A DNA stretch of 39,887 nucleotides from CAYJPV01 sp964396055 (GCA_964396055.1 CAYNDV010000029.1:1-39887); one strand, 5' to 3'. Shown: positions 1-8,732, numbered from the stretch's first letter. Notes: generated by a model from the sequence alone, not told the origin. Made by a program: numbers and translations.

Positions 1-49
1 ACGCCCCACGCCCCACGCCCCACGCCCCACGCCCCACGCCCCACGCCCC
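1..49. repeat. Tandem heptamer ACGCCCC (7 copies)
   Basis: Seven head-to-tail copies of ACGCCCC fill the window edge and run straight into the TAG stop codon (minus strand) of the first gene, whose last bases read CTAG followed by GGGGCGT units. The same GGGGCGTGGGGCGTGGGG block recurs next to stop codons near 24966 and 26951, so this is one module of the composite intergenic repeat described under findings. The array may continue beyond the left edge. Confidence 0.9.
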
Positions 50-1557
50 TAGTCCAGCCGGTACACCGTGAATCGCCCGGCCCGGTGCGCGACGGGAAGG
101 TCGAAGGGCTGCTCGGCGACGAGATAGTCGAGGCCGTACCGGGCATCGAGGGCCCGGACGTGATCGAGGGTCAGCGCGCCGAAATCGCCGATGGCGCGGA
201 TCCGATCGAGCACGTGCATGGCCGTGCGCCGCGAGTACATCGACATCGCGGTGTCCTTCACTTCCTCCAGCAGGACGTCGCGGCCGGCGGCGACGCGCAC
301 GCTCGTGCCGTACTTCCAGGCATGGCCCGGGTCCGCCAGCACGTGCGTCGCGACGGGCGTGCGCGCCAGCCACGTCATCGCGTCCTGCCAGTCGCCCGGG
401 GCCAGTTCGAGGCGGGCCACCGGCCGCTCGGGATGCTCGATCCACTTCACGTAGCCGCCCCGCAGCACGCCGGCCGCCAGCAGGGTCAGCGCGGCGTACC
501 GGGTCCAGGGCCCGGCGGCACCGCCCGCCCGCGACGCCGGATACCCGTCCACCAGCAGCCAGACCAGGTAAACCGTGCCGGCGAGATCGCCCATCCAGAA
601 CACGCGCGAGACCTGGAACTGCACGGCCAGGGCGACGCCAGAGGCGGTGAGCGGCACACTGACGACGAAGAGCGCAAGCAGGGCGCACAGGCCGGCCACC
701 ACGCCGGTCTCGCCCTCGATCAGCAGGCCCCGCCGTTGTCGCCAGAGGACGGGCGCCAACACAGCGCCCGCGTAGAGCGCCGCCATCAGCCAGCCCGAGA
801 TCGGCCAGCGATCGGGAAACAGATAGTCTTTCGAACCCAGGACCCCGAGCCACTCAGGATCCATGCGGACCAGTTGCGCCGACAGAGGGCCGCTGGTGAC
901 AGCCCAGCCTGCGGCGCCCACGGCCCCGAGGCCGGCGACGGCCAGCCAGGGACGGGCGCGGCGGTCGCTCACGAGCCCGGCCACGCCGACCCAGACCCCG
1001 AACCACAACGCGGTCGTCGGGTGGACGACGAACGCCGCGACGACCAGCAGCAGGGCCGGCAGGGTGCGGCGGCGGAGGAGCGCCGCGACGGCCCACACGC
1101 CGATGGCGAAGGCGAGCAGACGCGGGTGTCCGTAACTCTCGAGGGTATTCGCGCCCGTGATGCCCACGCGGTGGCGCAGCGTCAGGGCCGCCAGCACGGC
1201 GGCCACGCCCCAGGGCGAAGCCCCGAGCCGTCTGGCGACGGCGCCCGCGCCGGTGGCCAGCAGGATCAGGCTCGCGGCGTAGAGCCCGGCGAACAACGCC
1301 GGGAGTGGCACGCCCGTCGTCCGCACCACGGCGGCCGCCGCGGCGGTGAAGACGTTGAGCCGATCCTGATCGTCGATGAGGACGCGGTCGCGCGGGAACG
1401 ACGCCGGGTCGAGGTGGCGGTGGATGGCGGGGAGGTAGAATGCCTGGTCCGCCACGCCGAACCGGTACCCGCCGGCGTTGAGCGTGGCGAACAGGGCGAA
1501 GACGAGCGCCGCCGCCGCCCACCAGGTGCGGGACAGCGGCTGCGGAGGCGTGGGCAT
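49..1557 (-). CDS. Polytopic membrane protein of unknown function
   Basis: A 502-residue integral membrane protein with about ten hydrophobic segments, the first at about residues 12-30, followed by a hydrophilic C-terminal domain of roughly 130 residues from about residue 370. The general plan (many helices with polar loops, then an extracytoplasmic tail) resembles GT-C-type glycosyltransferases and related envelope proteins, but I see no clear catalytic motif and assign no reaction. It is the last of three minus-strand genes, 19 bases after the DinB-family gene, so co-transcription is likely. Its TAG stop lies in a CTAG that joins directly to a heptamer repeat. The ATG start is the first available after the upstream stop and precedes a short basic stretch and the first membrane helix, which fits a membrane protein N-terminus. 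Confidence 0.8.
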   Translation of the reverse strand: MPTPPQPLSRTWWAAAALVFALFATLNAGGYRFGVADQAFYLPAIHRHLDPASFPRDRVLIDDQDRLNVFTAAAAAVVRTTGVPLPALFAGLYAASLILLATGAGAVARRLGASPWGVAAVLAALTLRHRVGITGANTLESYGHPRLLAFAIGVWAVAALLRRRTLPALLLVVAAFVVHPTTALWFGVWVGVAGLVSDRRARPWLAVAGLGAVGAAGWAVTSGPLSAQLVRMDPEWLGVLGSKDYLFPDRWPISGWLMAALYAGAVLAPVLWRQRRGLLIEGETGVVAGLCALLALFVVSVPLTASGVALAVQFQVSRVFWMGDLAGTVYLVWLLVDGYPASRAGGAAGPWTRYAALTLLAAGVLRGGYVKWIEHPERPVARLELAPGDWQDAMTWLARTPVATHVLADPGHAWKYGTSVRVAAGRDVLLEEVKDTAMSMYSRRTAMHVLDRIRAIGDFGALTLDHVRALDARYGLDYLVAEQPFDLPVAHRAGRFTVYRLD

Positions 1558-1576
1558 GGTCGGGACCGCCCCGCCG

Positions 1577-2074
1577 TCAGTTGGTCTCGTCGGCGCTCGG
1601 GCCGTAGATCGACGGCACCTTCGATCCCGTCTGGCGCAGATACACGCTCAGCTGGCCGCGGTGATGGATGAGATGGTTCATCACCCAAGACCGCCACGCC
1701 GCCACGCGCGGCAAGGCGAACAGTTCCTTGCCGTCGGCCTTGAAGGTCCACGTGCTGGTCAGCTCTGCGTCCGACTTGGACGCCAGCAGGGCGCGGATCT
1801 TCGTCACCTGGCCGTCGAAGGCGGCAAGCAGCTCGGGCACGGTCGCGAAGGTCGTCGGCGTGTAGGAACCCGACACCATGTTGAATTCGGCGTCGCTGAG
1901 GATGGTGCCGCCCCACATCGGGATCTCGGCGACGTGCGCCGCCAGCCGCCCGAGCGTCATGGACTTCTCGTGGGGCTGCCACGCGAACTGGTCGACGTTG
2001 ACGCGCTCGAGCACCTTGCGCGCGACCGCCATTTCGTGATCGAACTCGGGCAGAAGGGCATCCGTGATGGCCAT
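1577..2074 (-). CDS. DinB family protein (putative metal-dependent hydrolase/transferase)
   Basis: A 165-residue protein with the four-helix DinB/YfiT-like fold signature. It has an early LGRLAAHVAE segment carrying the first metal-ligand histidine (about residue 47) and a late HLIHHRGQLSVYLRQTG segment carrying the remaining histidines, as in the H-x(n)-HxxxH metal site of the family. Members include thiol-dependent S-transferases and uncharacterised damage-inducible proteins, so the substrate cannot be stated. The ATG at 2074 is chosen because AAGGAG lies about seven bases upstream, although the open frame continues much further upstream as a shadow of the neighbouring gene. A TAGGAT -10-like hexamer at 2112-2117 overlaps the last codons of the gene before it and could provide its own promoter. 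Confidence 0.92.
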   Translation of the reverse strand: MAITDALLPEFDHEMAVARKVLERVNVDQFAWQPHEKSMTLGRLAAHVAEIPMWGGTILSDAEFNMVSGSYTPTTFATVPELLAAFDGQVTKIRALLASKSDAELTSTWTFKADGKELFALPRVAAWRSWVMNHLIHHRGQLSVYLRQTGSKVPSIYGPSADETN

Positions 2075-2109
2075 GCGAGACTCCTTGGAATGCGGGTGAA
2101 CCCGGGTGT

Positions 2110-4875
2110 CTATCCTACAACTTCGACCCAGCACCCGAGAAGGCGATCGTCGCTGTTGCCCGGCTCGGTGCGGGACGGCACGAAGCCACGTTCCGGATGG
2201 ACGATCATCCGCAGCGTGCCGTCGAGCGGCGTCGGCGCCACGCGGATGTCTTTCGTCTCGCGGGGGCCGAGGCGGATCTCCTGGGTGTCTGCGGGGGTCG
2301 TGATCCGGACGACGTTGGGGCGCGGGCCATTGCGGAGCCGCAGGCGCACCGGCAGCGTCAACCGTCCCGTCCGTGACAGGACGGAGATCGACGCGCCGGC
2401 CTCTCCGCGTACCCAGAACCCGTTGCTCTCGGGATAGCTGGCGCCGTCGTGAAACAGGAACACGAATCGCCCCGCCAGCAGCGTCGAGCCCAGCACCTCG
2501 CCGGCGGCGATGCGGTCCAACGTCGGCATGACCCGCGCCGGCATGATGGACAGCCCGGCGGTGGCGGCCGCCAGCCCGTCCGACGCGCGCAGGCCGACAA
2601 AGGACACGTCCACCGGGAGATCGAAGGTGTCCTGCCAGGCCCCCTCGGTCTTGACGCGCCACTCGGCCAGCGCCCCGCCGTGGCGTCCGCCCTGCAGGGC
2701 CAGGTGGCCCTCGAGCCGCCCCTCCGGCGCGTCGCCGCCGGGCGTCAGCCGCACCGTGTAACGGCCGGCCGGCAGGGCGAACCGGGCGTTGAGGAGCAGC
2801 GGTACGGGCGAGGCAGCCCGGCGCGATCCCGGCCGCGCGGTCAGCTCGAAGCGGGCCGGCACATCGGCTGCGTCGATGCGCGTGAACGGGTCGTACACCA
2901 CAGCGAACGGCCGCGCGTGCGGATCGAAGGTGTCGAGCATCCGGATGCGGGCCCGATCGGCGGGCGCCACGTCGGGCTTCAGCCACGCGCCCAGCACCAG
3001 CGGGGAGATCAGCGTGACGGCGACCACCGCCGCCAGCAGCGCGGCGTCGGCGCGCAGGAACGCCAGGCCCCGGCCCGTCCGCGAGGCCCCGGGGTGCGCC
3101 CCCCGGCCGAACACCGCCGCCGCAGCCAGGGCACACAGCCCCAGGCAGGCCATCCACAGCGCCGTCTGGATCACGCCGAAGCGCAGGGGCTGCGCGATGT
3201 AGTCCGGTGCGTAGGCCCACAGGTGCCAGTCGGGCGAGAGCCACTGGTAGAGGCGCGACATGCCATCGCGCCGGTTGGCCAGGGCCGACGCACCAGGCGA
3301 CAGGGCGACCGCGACGGTCGTGGCGAGGCTGACGAGCAGCAGCAGGCGGTAGCCGGCCCGCCGATCGGGCAGCGCGGCGGCATGGCGGTACGCCCACGCC
3401 ACGGGCAAGGCCAGCAGCAGGATACCCGGCACCAGGAATCGTGCGGGCACCGACGTGCCGCCCCACCACATCTGATGGCCCGCCACGGTGGCGCCCAGGG
3501 CGGCCAGGATCGCGGCCAGTTCGACGGCCTGCCGCCGGCAGGTTCCCCCCGCGCGCCAGTGCCCCCAGAACCCCACGGCGGCCATCGCCAGCACCGGGGC
3601 GTAACTCAGCAGGCCGTACTCCTGGTCGAAGAGCAGCCCCGGCACGCCGCGTATCAGGTTGGCGGCGCTCATCTGCGTCTGGGCCGCGCCACCGTAGGGT
3701 GCCGACGGCCACGGCGATCCCCACAACGCCTGGAAGAACGCGAACCAGGCCGCCAGGCTCACGACGTACGGCGCCACGACCGCGGCCATGCGCCGGACGC
3801 GCGCGGGGGCGTCGTCGAACCACACGCGCGCGCACGCGACGCCGACGATGGCCGCGGACATCGGGGCGTACTTGGAACTGAGCCAGGGCAGCAGCGCGGC
3901 CGCGGCGCCGATGAGCAGGCCCCGCGCCATCTTCACGGAGGGCACCCGCGCCGAGAGCCCGACGCCCACGGCCAGCATGACGGGCAGCGTCGCGGCCGTG
4001 TCCGGGTAGACCGTTCCCGCGCTGTAGACGAACGACACGCCGAGCGCGCTCGCGGCCCACCCGAACGTGGCGGCCGCCATCGACCCCGTCGCGCCCCGCA
4101 CCCACATCCAGGCCAGGGCCGCCGCCAAGGCCGCCAGCAGCACCAGGAAGGCCACCACCAGCGGATACCCGCCAAGCGCGAAGGCCGGCGCCACCAGCAC
4201 GGCCAGCGCCGGCGGGTGCACCGAGTACAGGGCGCCGTTGACGCCGCGAGCCAGGGCGTGCGGCTCGAGCCGCTCGCCGTAGTACGCCCGGTAGTCCCCG
4301 CGCGCGTGGTTGTTCTCGATGTCCAAGTCGCCGTCGGTGAGCAGGCTCTGCGTGATGACGAGGTAGTGGGGTTCATCTCCCCCGGGCACGAGCCCCGACG
4401 GGGCAAGCACCAGCGCGGCCGCGCCGAGTACCAGCAGGCTGGCCACCCACACGGCGGCGAACAGCCGCACCGGTTGCCAGGCTCTGACCTGCACGATGGC
4501 ACGGCGGGCCCGACCGGCGCCGACGGCGGCCCAGACCACCTGGCCGATGACGCCCAGCCAGATGAGATACCGCGCGGGACCCGCGAAGACGCGGCACAGC
4601 GGCACGGCGTCGGGCAGCCAGGGCAGGTAGGGCAGGGCGAGCACGGACAGGGCGTAGAGCGGCAGCACGCTGTCGGCCTGACCGGTGCGGACCAGTCGGG
4701 GGTAGAGGACCCAGCCGGTCAGCAGCGCCAGGGCCACTGCGGCCGCCAGCAGGCCGGGGTGGGGCAGCATGGCGATGCGCACCGTGCCGGCGGCGGCGGT
4801 GACGTCGAGTTCTCCGAGCGAGACCCACAGCGCCACGCCGGCGGTTGCCCACGCGCCGAGCGTCGATCGATTCAC
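2110..4875 (-). CDS. Large polytopic membrane protein, GT-C glycosyltransferase-like
   Basis: A 921-residue protein whose first roughly 570 residues are mostly membrane helices and whose last roughly 330 residues form a polar, beta-rich, presumably extracytoplasmic domain. After the first helices comes GGDEPHYL (about residues 165-172), an acidic pair in the first large external loop as in GT-C/PMT (GT39, ArnT) enzymes, followed by YSVHPPALAVL. I infer a lipid-linked sugar transferase acting on the outer face of the inner membrane; donor and acceptor are unknown. GTG at 4875 is preferred because GGAGG lies seven bases upstream; ATG at 4902 (nine residues longer) is the alternative. A TAGAAT hexamer at 4925-4930 can serve as -10. 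It heads a minus-strand group with the DinB and membrane genes downstream. Confidence 0.75.
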   Translation of the reverse strand: MNRSTLGAWATAGVALWVSLGELDVTAAAGTVRIAMLPHPGLLAAAVALALLTGWVLYPRLVRTGQADSVLPLYALSVLALPYLPWLPDAVPLCRVFAGPARYLIWLGVIGQVVWAAVGAGRARRAIVQVRAWQPVRLFAAVWVASLLVLGAAALVLAPSGLVPGGDEPHYLVITQSLLTDGDLDIENNHARGDYRAYYGERLEPHALARGVNGALYSVHPPALAVLVAPAFALGGYPLVVAFLVLLAALAAALAWMWVRGATGSMAAATFGWAASALGVSFVYSAGTVYPDTAATLPVMLAVGVGLSARVPSVKMARGLLIGAAAALLPWLSSKYAPMSAAIVGVACARVWFDDAPARVRRMAAVVAPYVVSLAAWFAFFQALWGSPWPSAPYGGAAQTQMSAANLIRGVPGLLFDQEYGLLSYAPVLAMAAVGFWGHWRAGGTCRRQAVELAAILAALGATVAGHQMWWGGTSVPARFLVPGILLLALPVAWAYRHAAALPDRRAGYRLLLLVSLATTVAVALSPGASALANRRDGMSRLYQWLSPDWHLWAYAPDYIAQPLRFGVIQTALWMACLGLCALAAAAVFGRGAHPGASRTGRGLAFLRADAALLAAVVAVTLISPLVLGAWLKPDVAPADRARIRMLDTFDPHARPFAVVYDPFTRIDAADVPARFELTARPGSRRAASPVPLLLNARFALPAGRYTVRLTPGGDAPEGRLEGHLALQGGRHGGALAEWRVKTEGAWQDTFDLPVDVSFVGLRASDGLAAATAGLSIMPARVMPTLDRIAAGEVLGSTLLAGRFVFLFHDGASYPESNGFWVRGEAGASISVLSRTGRLTLPVRLRLRNGPRPNVVRITTPADTQEIRLGPRETKDIRVAPTPLDGTLRMIVHPERGFVPSRTEPGNSDDRLLGCWVEVVG
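2112..2117 (-). promoter_or_regulatory. -10-like TAGGAT for the DinB-family gene
   Basis: On the minus strand TAGGAT precedes the DinB ATG with an expected leader of about 30 bases containing AAGGAG. The hexamer overlaps the end of the upstream membrane-protein gene, whose last codons read GTA GGA TAG, so the stop codon and the -10 box share bases. No convincing -35 was found. Confidence 0.4.
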
Positions 4876-4924
4876 TCCGGTCCCTCCGTCGATGGTGCGC
4901 ATTCCAGCCCCGAGGCCATCGCCA

Positions 4925-4930
4925 ATTCTA
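4925..4930 (-). promoter_or_regulatory. -10-like TAGAAT for the GT-C-like gene
   Basis: GGTAGAAT on the minus strand lies 23 bases before the alternative ATG (4902) and 50 bases before the preferred GTG (4875). The same GGTAGAAT string occurs in front of the yvcK-like and first ABC permease genes, which supports reading it as a promoter element. No clear -35 element is visible. Confidence 0.45.
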
Positions 4931-5016
4931 CCTGATAGCGGCGGATGGCCCCGGCGCCGTCGTCCGGGCGGTTGCGGGCCACGCGCGGCGGAGGTATCGT
5001 GGCCGGGTCCGCCGCC

Positions 5017-5607
5017 ATGCCTGTCGAGGCCCGCACCATCGAACTCCGGAACGGCGATACGGCGGTCGTGCGCCCGATTGACGCCGCCGACGCGGCGCGG
5101 CTGGTGCCCTTTCACGAGGGGCTGTCCGACGGCAGCGTCTACCAGCGGTACTTCCACATGCTGCAGCTGGGCCAGCGGATCGACCCGGCGCGCCTGGCGC
5201 GCGTCTGCGCCACCGACGCGGCGCACGAAGCCGTCCTGGTGGCCGAGCGGCGGGACGCGGCCGGCCAGGTGTCGATCGCCGGCGTCTGCCGTCTCACCCA
5301 CGGCGAGGACGCGTCGGCTGGCGACTTCGCGATCATCGTATCGGACGCGTGCCACGGGCTGGGCGTGGGGAGCGCGCTGATGCGCGGGATCATCGAAGAG
5401 GCGGTGCGCCGAGGCCTGACGAGCCTCGGCGCCGACGTGCTGCGCAACAACGGGGCGATGCGCCGGCTGTGCGAGCGCCTCGGCATGGCGGTGACGCCGA
5501 CGCCGGACCCTCAGGTCGTGCGGGTCGCGCTGTCGTTGCCCGCGGCGGCCGGCGGCGCCGCCCAGAAGGCCCGGAAGACCGCCAGCGATCGCGCCTCCAG
5601 TTCGTAA
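5017..5607 (+). CDS. GNAT family N-acetyltransferase
   Basis: A 196-residue single-domain acetyltransferase that uses acetyl-CoA to acetylate an amine; the substrate is unknown. The opening region (VVRPIDAADAARLVPF, then SDGSVYQRYF) resembles the GNAT domain at the C-terminus of Pat-type protein lysine acetyltransferases. The acetyl-CoA pyrophosphate loop is HGLGVGSAL near residues 113-121. The ATG at 5017 is chosen; a GTG at 4999 with GGAGG four bases before it is possible, but the domain needs nothing upstream of 5017 and the GTG lies in a possible -10 (TATCGT, 4995-5000). Its last 97 bases overlap the 3' end of glgX on the opposite strand, and it is divergent from the GT-C-like gene. There is no CoA-ligase or cyclic-nucleotide-binding domain. 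Confidence 0.88.
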   Translation: MPVEARTIELRNGDTAVVRPIDAADAARLVPFHEGLSDGSVYQRYFHMLQLGQRIDPARLARVCATDAAHEAVLVAERRDAAGQVSIAGVCRLTHGEDASAGDFAIIVSDACHGLGVGSALMRGIIEEAVRRGLTSLGADVLRNNGAMRRLCERLGMAVTPTPDPQVVRVALSLPAAAGGAAQKARKTASDRASSS

Positions 5608-7679
5608 CGCGCCGGCTGGGCCGCGCTGTCCGGCGCATGGGACGGGCGCGCGGTATCCACCTCCAGCACCCAGGTCTGCCCCGGGCCCGCGTCCGGCAGC
5701 GTGAACGGCACGGCGTGGGGGTGCGCGTTCATCAGGATGAGCAGCGTGTCATCGCGGACCGGGTCGCCCTGCTCCGTGATGTCGGTGATGGCGTCCCCGT
5801 CGAGGCGGACGCCGAGCGCCCGGGCGTCGGCGGCGGACCACAGGGCGTCGGTCATCTCGCCGCCGTCGGGATGCAGCCACTGGATGTCGGACGGCGCGTC
5901 GCCCGGCTGCCGGCGGCCCTGGAAGAACGACCGCCGCCGCAGCGCCGGGTGCTCGTGCCGGAAGCGCACGAGCAGCCGCGTGAAGCGCAGCAGGGCCTCC
6001 TGGTCGGGCGTCAGTTCCCAGTTCAGCCAGCTGATCTCGTTGTCCTGGCAGTAGGCATTGTTGTTGCCCAGCTGCGTGCGGCCCATCTCGTCGCCCGCGA
6101 CGAGCATCGGCACGCCCTGGGAAAGCAGCATGGTGGCCAGGAAGTTGCGGACCTGCCGTGCCCGGACCGCCGTGATGGCGGCGTCGCCCGTCTCGCCCTC
6201 GACGCCGTAGTTGGCGCTCAGGTTGTGGCTCTCGCCGTCGCGGTTGCCCTCGCCGTTGGCCTCGTTGTGCTTGTCGGCGTAGGTGACCAGGTCGCGCAGC
6301 GTGAACCCGTCGTGGGCCGTGACGAAGTTGATGCTGGCGTACGGGCGCCGGCCGCCCTGGGCATAGAGGTCGCTGCTGCCCGCCAGGCGCGTGGCCAGTT
6401 CGGACACCTGGGCGGCGTCGCCGCGCCAGAACCGCCGCACCGTATCGCGGTAGCGGCCGTTCCACTCGGTCCAGCCCGCCGGGAAGTTGCCCACCTGGTA
6501 GCCGCCTTCGCCCAGGTCCCAGGGCTCGGCAATCAGCTTCACCTGCGACAGCACGGGGTCCTGCTGGATGATGTCGAAAAACGATCCCAGCTTGTCGACG
6601 GCGAAGAGTTCGCGAGCGAGGGCGCTGGCCAGGTCGAAGCGGAAGCCGTCGACGTGCATCTCGACGGCCCAGTACCGCAGGCTGTCCATGATGAGCTGCA
6701 GCACCCGCGGGTGGCGCAGGTTGAGCGTGTTGCCGCAGCCGGTGAAGTCCTGGTACTGCCGCGGGTCGCCGGGCAGCAGGCGGTAGTACGACGCGTTGTC
6801 GAGGCCGCGCATCGACAGCGTCGGGCCCAGGTGATCGCCTTCGGCGGTGTGGTTGTAGACCACGTCGAGGATCACCTCGAGGCCGGCGGCGTGCAGGGCG
6901 CGCACCATCATCTTGAACTCGCGCACCGCCGCCATCATGCCCGTCTGGCTGGCGAAGCGGACGTCGGGCGCGAAGTAGGCCAGCGAGTTGTAGCCCCAGT
7001 AATTCGTGAGGCCGCGCGCCACGAGGTGCCGGTCGTTGGCGTGGTAGTGCACCGGCAGCAGTTCGACGGCCGTGACGCCGAGGTCGCGGAAGTGCCGCAG
7101 CACGGCATCGCACGTGAGGCCCAGGAACGTGCCGCGCAGGGCCGGCGCCACGCCGGGGTGCAGCCGGGTGAATCCCTTGACGTGCAGTTCGTAGATGACC
7201 GTCCGGTGCCACGGCGTGCGGGGCGCGTGATCCTCGCCCCACGTGAACGCCGGGTCGATGACCGCGGCCAGGGGCGCGCATGCCGCGTTGTCCGTGCCGT
7301 CCGGCTCCAGGTCGTCCTTGCCCGCGGCCGCCGCGAAGCCGAAGTTCGCGGCGTGCCACGCCAGCGGCCGGCCGATGGCCTTCGCGTACGGATCGAGCAT
7401 CACTTTGGCGGGGTTGAACCGATGGCCCTGGGTGGGCGCGTACGGGCCGTGGACCCGGAAGCCGTAGAGCTGCCCGGGCCGGATGTCGGGCAGGTAGCCG
7501 TGCCAGACGAAATCCGTGCGCTCGGGCAGCGCCAGGCGCGCGGCTTCACGCGTCGATCCGTGATTGTCGAAGAGGCACACGTCCACCGCCGTGGCGTGCT
7601 CCGAGAAGACGGCAAAATTGACGCCGAGGCCGTCCCACGTGGCCCCCAGCGGGTGAGGTCGTCCGGGCCAGATGCGCAT
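5511..7679 (-). CDS. glgX: Glycogen debranching enzyme GlgX
   Basis: A 722-residue GH13 enzyme that hydrolyses alpha-1,6 branches of phosphorylase-limited glycogen in the cytoplasm; the length is normal for GlgX. The N-terminal CBM48-type domain (from GATWDGLGVNFAVFSEHAT) is followed by the catalytic barrel with all key motifs: DVVYNH near 272-277, GFRFDL with nucleophile Asp349, LIAEPWDLG with acid/base Glu385, and TAHDGF with Asp457. The ATG at 7679 begins directly with the conserved region (PGRPHPLGATWDGLGVNF). A TACAAT -10-like box lies only about nine bases before the ATG and no Shine-Dalgarno is visible, so the transcript may be almost leaderless. No glgA, glgB, glgC or glgP lies in the window. 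The 3' end overlaps the convergent acetyltransferase gene by 97 bases. Confidence 0.95.
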   Translation of the reverse strand: MRIWPGRPHPLGATWDGLGVNFAVFSEHATAVDVCLFDNHGSTREAARLALPERTDFVWHGYLPDIRPGQLYGFRVHGPYAPTQGHRFNPAKVMLDPYAKAIGRPLAWHAANFGFAAAAGKDDLEPDGTDNAACAPLAAVIDPAFTWGEDHAPRTPWHRTVIYELHVKGFTRLHPGVAPALRGTFLGLTCDAVLRHFRDLGVTAVELLPVHYHANDRHLVARGLTNYWGYNSLAYFAPDVRFASQTGMMAAVREFKMMVRALHAAGLEVILDVVYNHTAEGDHLGPTLSMRGLDNASYYRLLPGDPRQYQDFTGCGNTLNLRHPRVLQLIMDSLRYWAVEMHVDGFRFDLASALARELFAVDKLGSFFDIIQQDPVLSQVKLIAEPWDLGEGGYQVGNFPAGWTEWNGRYRDTVRRFWRGDAAQVSELATRLAGSSDLYAQGGRRPYASINFVTAHDGFTLRDLVTYADKHNEANGEGNRDGESHNLSANYGVEGETGDAAITAVRARQVRNFLATMLLSQGVPMLVAGDEMGRTQLGNNNAYCQDNEISWLNWELTPDQEALLRFTRLLVRFRHEHPALRRRSFFQGRRQPGDAPSDIQWLHPDGGEMTDALWSAADARALGVRLDGDAITDITEQGDPVRDDTLLILMNAHPHAVPFTLPDAGPGQTWVLEVDTARPSHAPDSAAQPARYELEARSLAVFRAFWAAPPAAAGNDSATRTT

Positions 7680-7688
7680 CAGCCGGGC

Positions 7689-7694
7689 ATTGTA
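7689..7694 (-). promoter_or_regulatory. -10-like TACAAT, near-leaderless glgX promoter
   Basis: TACAAT on the minus strand (7694 down to 7689) is followed nine bases later by the glgX ATG. Transcription starting about seven bases after the hexamer would leave a leader of only two to four bases, and no ribosome binding site is present. It lies back to back with the yvcK-like promoter at 7761. The -35 region is not recognisable. Confidence 0.5.
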
Positions 7695-7760
7695 GCCCAC
7701 CGGCGCGGATTGTGACGCGCCTGAAACACCCCGGCGTCCCGCCCGAACCGCATCCGCTGG

Positions 7761-7766
7761 TAGAAT
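7761..7766 (+). promoter_or_regulatory. -10-like TAGAAT, leaderless yvcK-like promoter
   Basis: GGTAGAATCACGCG leads straight into ATG at 7773; the hexamer starts exactly 12 bases before the start codon, so the expected transcription start coincides with the ATG. There is no Shine-Dalgarno. The same spacing is seen at 14281 (pxpA) and 22661 (glycosyltransferase). Confidence 0.55.
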
Positions 7767-7772
7767 CACGCG

Positions 7773-8732
7773 ATGCAGCTGCGCACGATCAAGGTCGGGT
7801 GTTTCGGCGGCGGCACGGGCCTGCCCGGCGTGCTGGCCGGCCTGAAACGCAACCCCTGGCTCGAGCCGCACGGCGTCGTGACGATGTTCGACAGCGGCGG
7901 CAGCTCGGGCCAGCTGCGCGACGAACTGGGCGTCCTGCCGCCCGGCGACGTGCTGCGCTGCGCCCTGGCCCTCTCCCGCAACGAGCGCGAGGCCCGGCGC
8001 CTGCTGCTCACGCGGCTGCCGACCCTCGAAGACTCGCGCCTGGCCGGCCATACGGGCGGCAACCTGCTGCTCTCGATGATGGAGCAGTACAGCGGCAACT
8101 TCCTCGCCGCCGTGGAAGGGCTGCGCGAGCTGCTCGGGTGCCGCGGACGCGTGTGGCCCGTGAGCACCGACCGGTCCAGCGTCTGCGCCCGGTACCACGA
8201 CGGCACCACGACCGCCGGCGAGGTGGAAGTCGATCGGCACCAGACCGACGGCCGCCGCGTCGTGGATGTGTGGCTCGATCCCCCCGCGCGGATCCACCGC
8301 CTCGTGGCCGGCGCCATTGCCGAGTTCGAGGCGGTCATCATCGGCCCCGGCAGTTTCTATACCTCGCTCATGCCCATCTTCGCCGTCGACGGCGTGCGCG
8401 AGGCGCTGGCGGAGGCGCGCGGACCCGTGATCTACATCGCCAACCTGCTCACCGAAGGTGAGGGCATGCGCGGGTTCACGGCCGCCGACGGCGTGGCGCA
8501 GGTGGAGCGGGCCATCGGCCGGCCCGTCGACACGATCCTGTTCAACGAGGCCCGGCCGGCGGCGGACGTGCTCGAGCGGTACGCGGCCGAACACAAACAC
8601 CCGCTCGAACTGGGCGACCTGCCCGCGTGCTGTCGCCTGGTGAGCGGCCGGTTCTGGCGACGGGACATCGCCCGCCACGACCGCCCGCGCCTGGGGTTCG
8701 CGCTCTGGGCGGAACTCTCGCGGGCGCTGTGA
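7773..8732 (+). CDS. yvcK: YvcK/CofD-like protein (gluconeogenesis factor family)
   Basis: A 319-residue cytoplasmic protein of the CofD/YvcK superfamily. The nucleotide-binding loop GCFGGGTGLPGVLAGL is at about residues 9-24, followed by MFDSGGSSGQLRDELG, then AGHTGGNLLLSMM near 90 and IGPGSFYTSLMPIF near 190, all hallmarks of the family. In Firmicutes YvcK binds UDP-sugars and is needed for growth on gluconeogenic carbon and for cell-wall homeostasis; CofD relatives transfer phospholactate to F420 precursors. With no other F420 gene here, the YvcK role is more likely. Adjacency to divergent glgX is compatible with a place in carbon-storage control, but that is inference. Its promoter appears leaderless. 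Confidence 0.85.
   Translation: MQLRTIKVGCFGGGTGLPGVLAGLKRNPWLEPHGVVTMFDSGGSSGQLRDELGVLPPGDVLRCALALSRNEREARRLLLTRLPTLEDSRLAGHTGGNLLLSMMEQYSGNFLAAVEGLRELLGCRGRVWPVSTDRSSVCARYHDGTTTAGEVEVDRHQTDGRRVVDVWLDPPARIHRLVAGAIAEFEAVIIGPGSFYTSLMPIFAVDGVREALAEARGPVIYIANLLTEGEGMRGFTAADGVAQVERAIGRPVDTILFNEARPAADVLERYAAEHKHPLELGDLPACCRLVSGRFWRRDIARHDRPRLGFALWAELSRAL

Noticed and set aside
2449..4935. Long plus-strand open frame (828 codons) opposite the GT-C-like gene
   Set aside because: The translation is Arg/Gly/His/Gln-rich with no hydrophobic pattern. It is a shadow caused by high third-position GC in the real minus-strand gene, which has clear membrane helices and motifs.
5349..7715. Plus-strand open frame (788 codons) across glgX
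   Set aside because: Shadow of glgX; the minus strand has all GH13 catalytic residues.
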